Positions 5,060 through 5,685 of a stretch of DNA of 5,685 nucleotides are shown piece by piece. The notes beneath the pieces were generated by a model that saw nothing but the letters and a program-made list of their open reading frames with translations, did not search any database and was not told where the DNA came from. Origin of the DNA: Marinagarivorans sp. UBA5870 (GTDB lineage Bacteria; Pseudomonadota; Gammaproteobacteria; Pseudomonadales; Cellvibrionaceae); contig DJFO01000220.1 of NCBI GenBank assembly GCA_002432555.1, forward strand, positions 726 through 6,410, read 5' to 3'. A program made the translations under genes and the position numbers. Numbering within the stretch: position 1 is the stretch's first letter; each line of letters begins with the position of its first letter.

Positions 5060-5685
5060 TTGGGCCGGACGATTGCGTTATTTCTGGTGGCCGTGTTCGC
5101 CCTTGCCCTGTCCGGGCAAGCAGAGGCCGCGCGCAAAAATAGCCAAGGCAGTGCCTCAAACCCTAAATACGCCTCCATCGTCGTTGATGCCAGCACCGGC
5201 GCGATCATTTCCCAGCGCCACGCCAATAAGGCCCTGCACCCCGCATCCCTGACAAAAGTAATGAGCCTTTTGCTGTTGTTCGATGCGATGGAACGCGGTG
5301 AAGTCCGCCTTTCCGATAAAATTATGATTTCCCAGCGCGCCGCCAATGCCGCGCCGAGCAAGCTCGGCCTGCCTGCCGGGTCGTCCATCCGCGTGGAAGA
5401 CGCCATTCTGGCCATGGTCACAAAATCCGCCAACGATATTTCCATCGCGGTGGGCGAACATCTGGGCGGCGGTTCGGAAGACCGTTTTGCCGTTCGTATG
5501 ACGCAGCGCGCCCGCGGCCTTGGCATGACGAACACGACGTACAAGAATGCGCACGGTCTGCACAATCCCGGCCAGGTAACCACCGCCCGCGATCAGGCGA
5601 TCCTTGCACGCTATGTCATTGCGCGCTATCCGCACTACTACCGTTATTTTTCGACGAAACAATTCACCTATCGCGGCAAGACCTA
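5060..5685 (+). CDS. D-alanyl-D-alanine carboxypeptidase (S11 / PBP5-6 family), 3' end missing
   Basis: A periplasmic low-molecular-weight penicillin-binding protein expected to remove the terminal D-Ala from peptidoglycan pentapeptides. The first 208 residues are visible. Residues 1-23 are a signal peptide: short basic start with Arg3, hydrophobic IALFLVAVFALAL at 5-17, and an AEA-A cleavage site around 23/24. The mature domain starts near KYASIVVDASTG (36-47). The catalytic serine is Ser63 in the SLTK tetrad (63-66) and the second motif is Ser123-Ala-Asn125. The third motif, KTG, lies beyond the edge. Segments PSKLGLPAG, TKSANDIS and the YPHYYRYFST region look alphaproteobacterial (DacF-like). 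TTG 5060 is chosen over ATG 4985 because of AGGAG at 5047-5051, the cleaner signal peptide it gives, and the TATAAT overlapping the ATG. With the ATG, 25 extra residues would precede the signal peptide. Specificity cannot be set from this part. Confidence 0.9.
   Translation, partial: MGRTIALFLVAVFALALSGQAEAARKNSQGSASNPKYASIVVDASTGAIISQRHANKALHPASLTKVMSLLLLFDAMERGEVRLSDKIMISQRAANAAPSKLGLPAGSSIRVEDAILAMVTKSANDISIAVGEHLGGGSEDRFAVRMTQRARGLGMTNTTYKNAHGLHNPGQVTTARDQAILARYVIARYPHYYRYFSTKQFTYRGKT
5102..5120 (+). repeat. 7-bp perfect hairpin within the signal-peptide codons
   Basis: CTTGCCC (5102-5108) pairs perfectly with GGGCAAG (5114-5120) around a 5-base loop. It falls about 42 bases into the carboxypeptidase reading frame, within the signal-peptide codons. 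A stable mRNA hairpin here could slow early translation, or it may be chance in Ala/Leu/Gly codons. Confidence 0.4.

Noticed and set aside
4966..5583. 205- and 168-residue minus-strand frames opposite the carboxypeptidase
   Set aside because: The plus-strand frame carries SLTK, SAN and a signal peptide, so these overlapping antisense frames are shadows in GC-biased sequence.
1..5685. A novel defence, mobile or biosynthetic system
   Set aside because: Every sizeable frame belongs to a known housekeeping or storage family; no transposase, integrase, repeat array or toxin-antitoxin pair is visible.

Overview
The window looks like ordinary chromosome from a Gram-negative proteobacterium with moderate GC content. 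No mobile element, phage gene, CRISPR array, tRNA or rRNA was seen. Six complete or nearly complete genes plus one partial gene fill almost all of it. The taxonomic signal is mixed. The aat, bpt, infA and clpA products resemble Pseudomonas-type gammaproteobacterial proteins, and the order aat-bpt-infA followed by convergent clpA-clpS is a gammaproteobacterial arrangement. The phasin and the D-Ala-D-Ala carboxypeptidase beside clpS look alphaproteobacterial, and the order dac / phasin-clpS-clpA is one I associate with that class. ClpS itself has traits of both. These are judgements from remembered family sequences, not from a search.

Left block (1-1304, + strand): the 3' end of aat overlaps bpt by 20 bases, then a 125-base leader containing chained inverted repeats precedes infA. 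Middle block (1327-4048, - strand): clpS and clpA form a two-gene operon, with a perfect 14-base palindrome in the gap between them. clpA converges on infA, and a hairpin lies over the junction. Right block: a phasin gene (- strand) has its own promoter and a textbook intrinsic terminator that separates it from clpS. A divergent penicillin-binding carboxypeptidase gene (+ strand) is cut by the window edge.

Functionally, the left and middle blocks form a complete bacterial N-degron (N-end rule) module. Aat adds Leu/Phe to N-terminal Lys/Arg. Bpt adds Leu to N-terminal Asp/Glu. ClpS recognises the resulting N-termini and delivers them to ClpA, the unfoldase of ClpAP (clpP is not in the window). 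infA is a translation factor carried within the cluster. The phasin (polyhydroxyalkanoate granule coat) and the carboxypeptidase (peptidoglycan trimming in the periplasm) have no obvious role in that pathway.

No wholly new system is evident. The points most worth checking are the alpha/gamma mosaic around clpS, the carboxypeptidase start (a TTG with a strong ribosome binding site, rather than an ATG that is part of a TATAAT box), the long acidic ClpS N-terminus, and the dyad symmetries upstream of the phasin.
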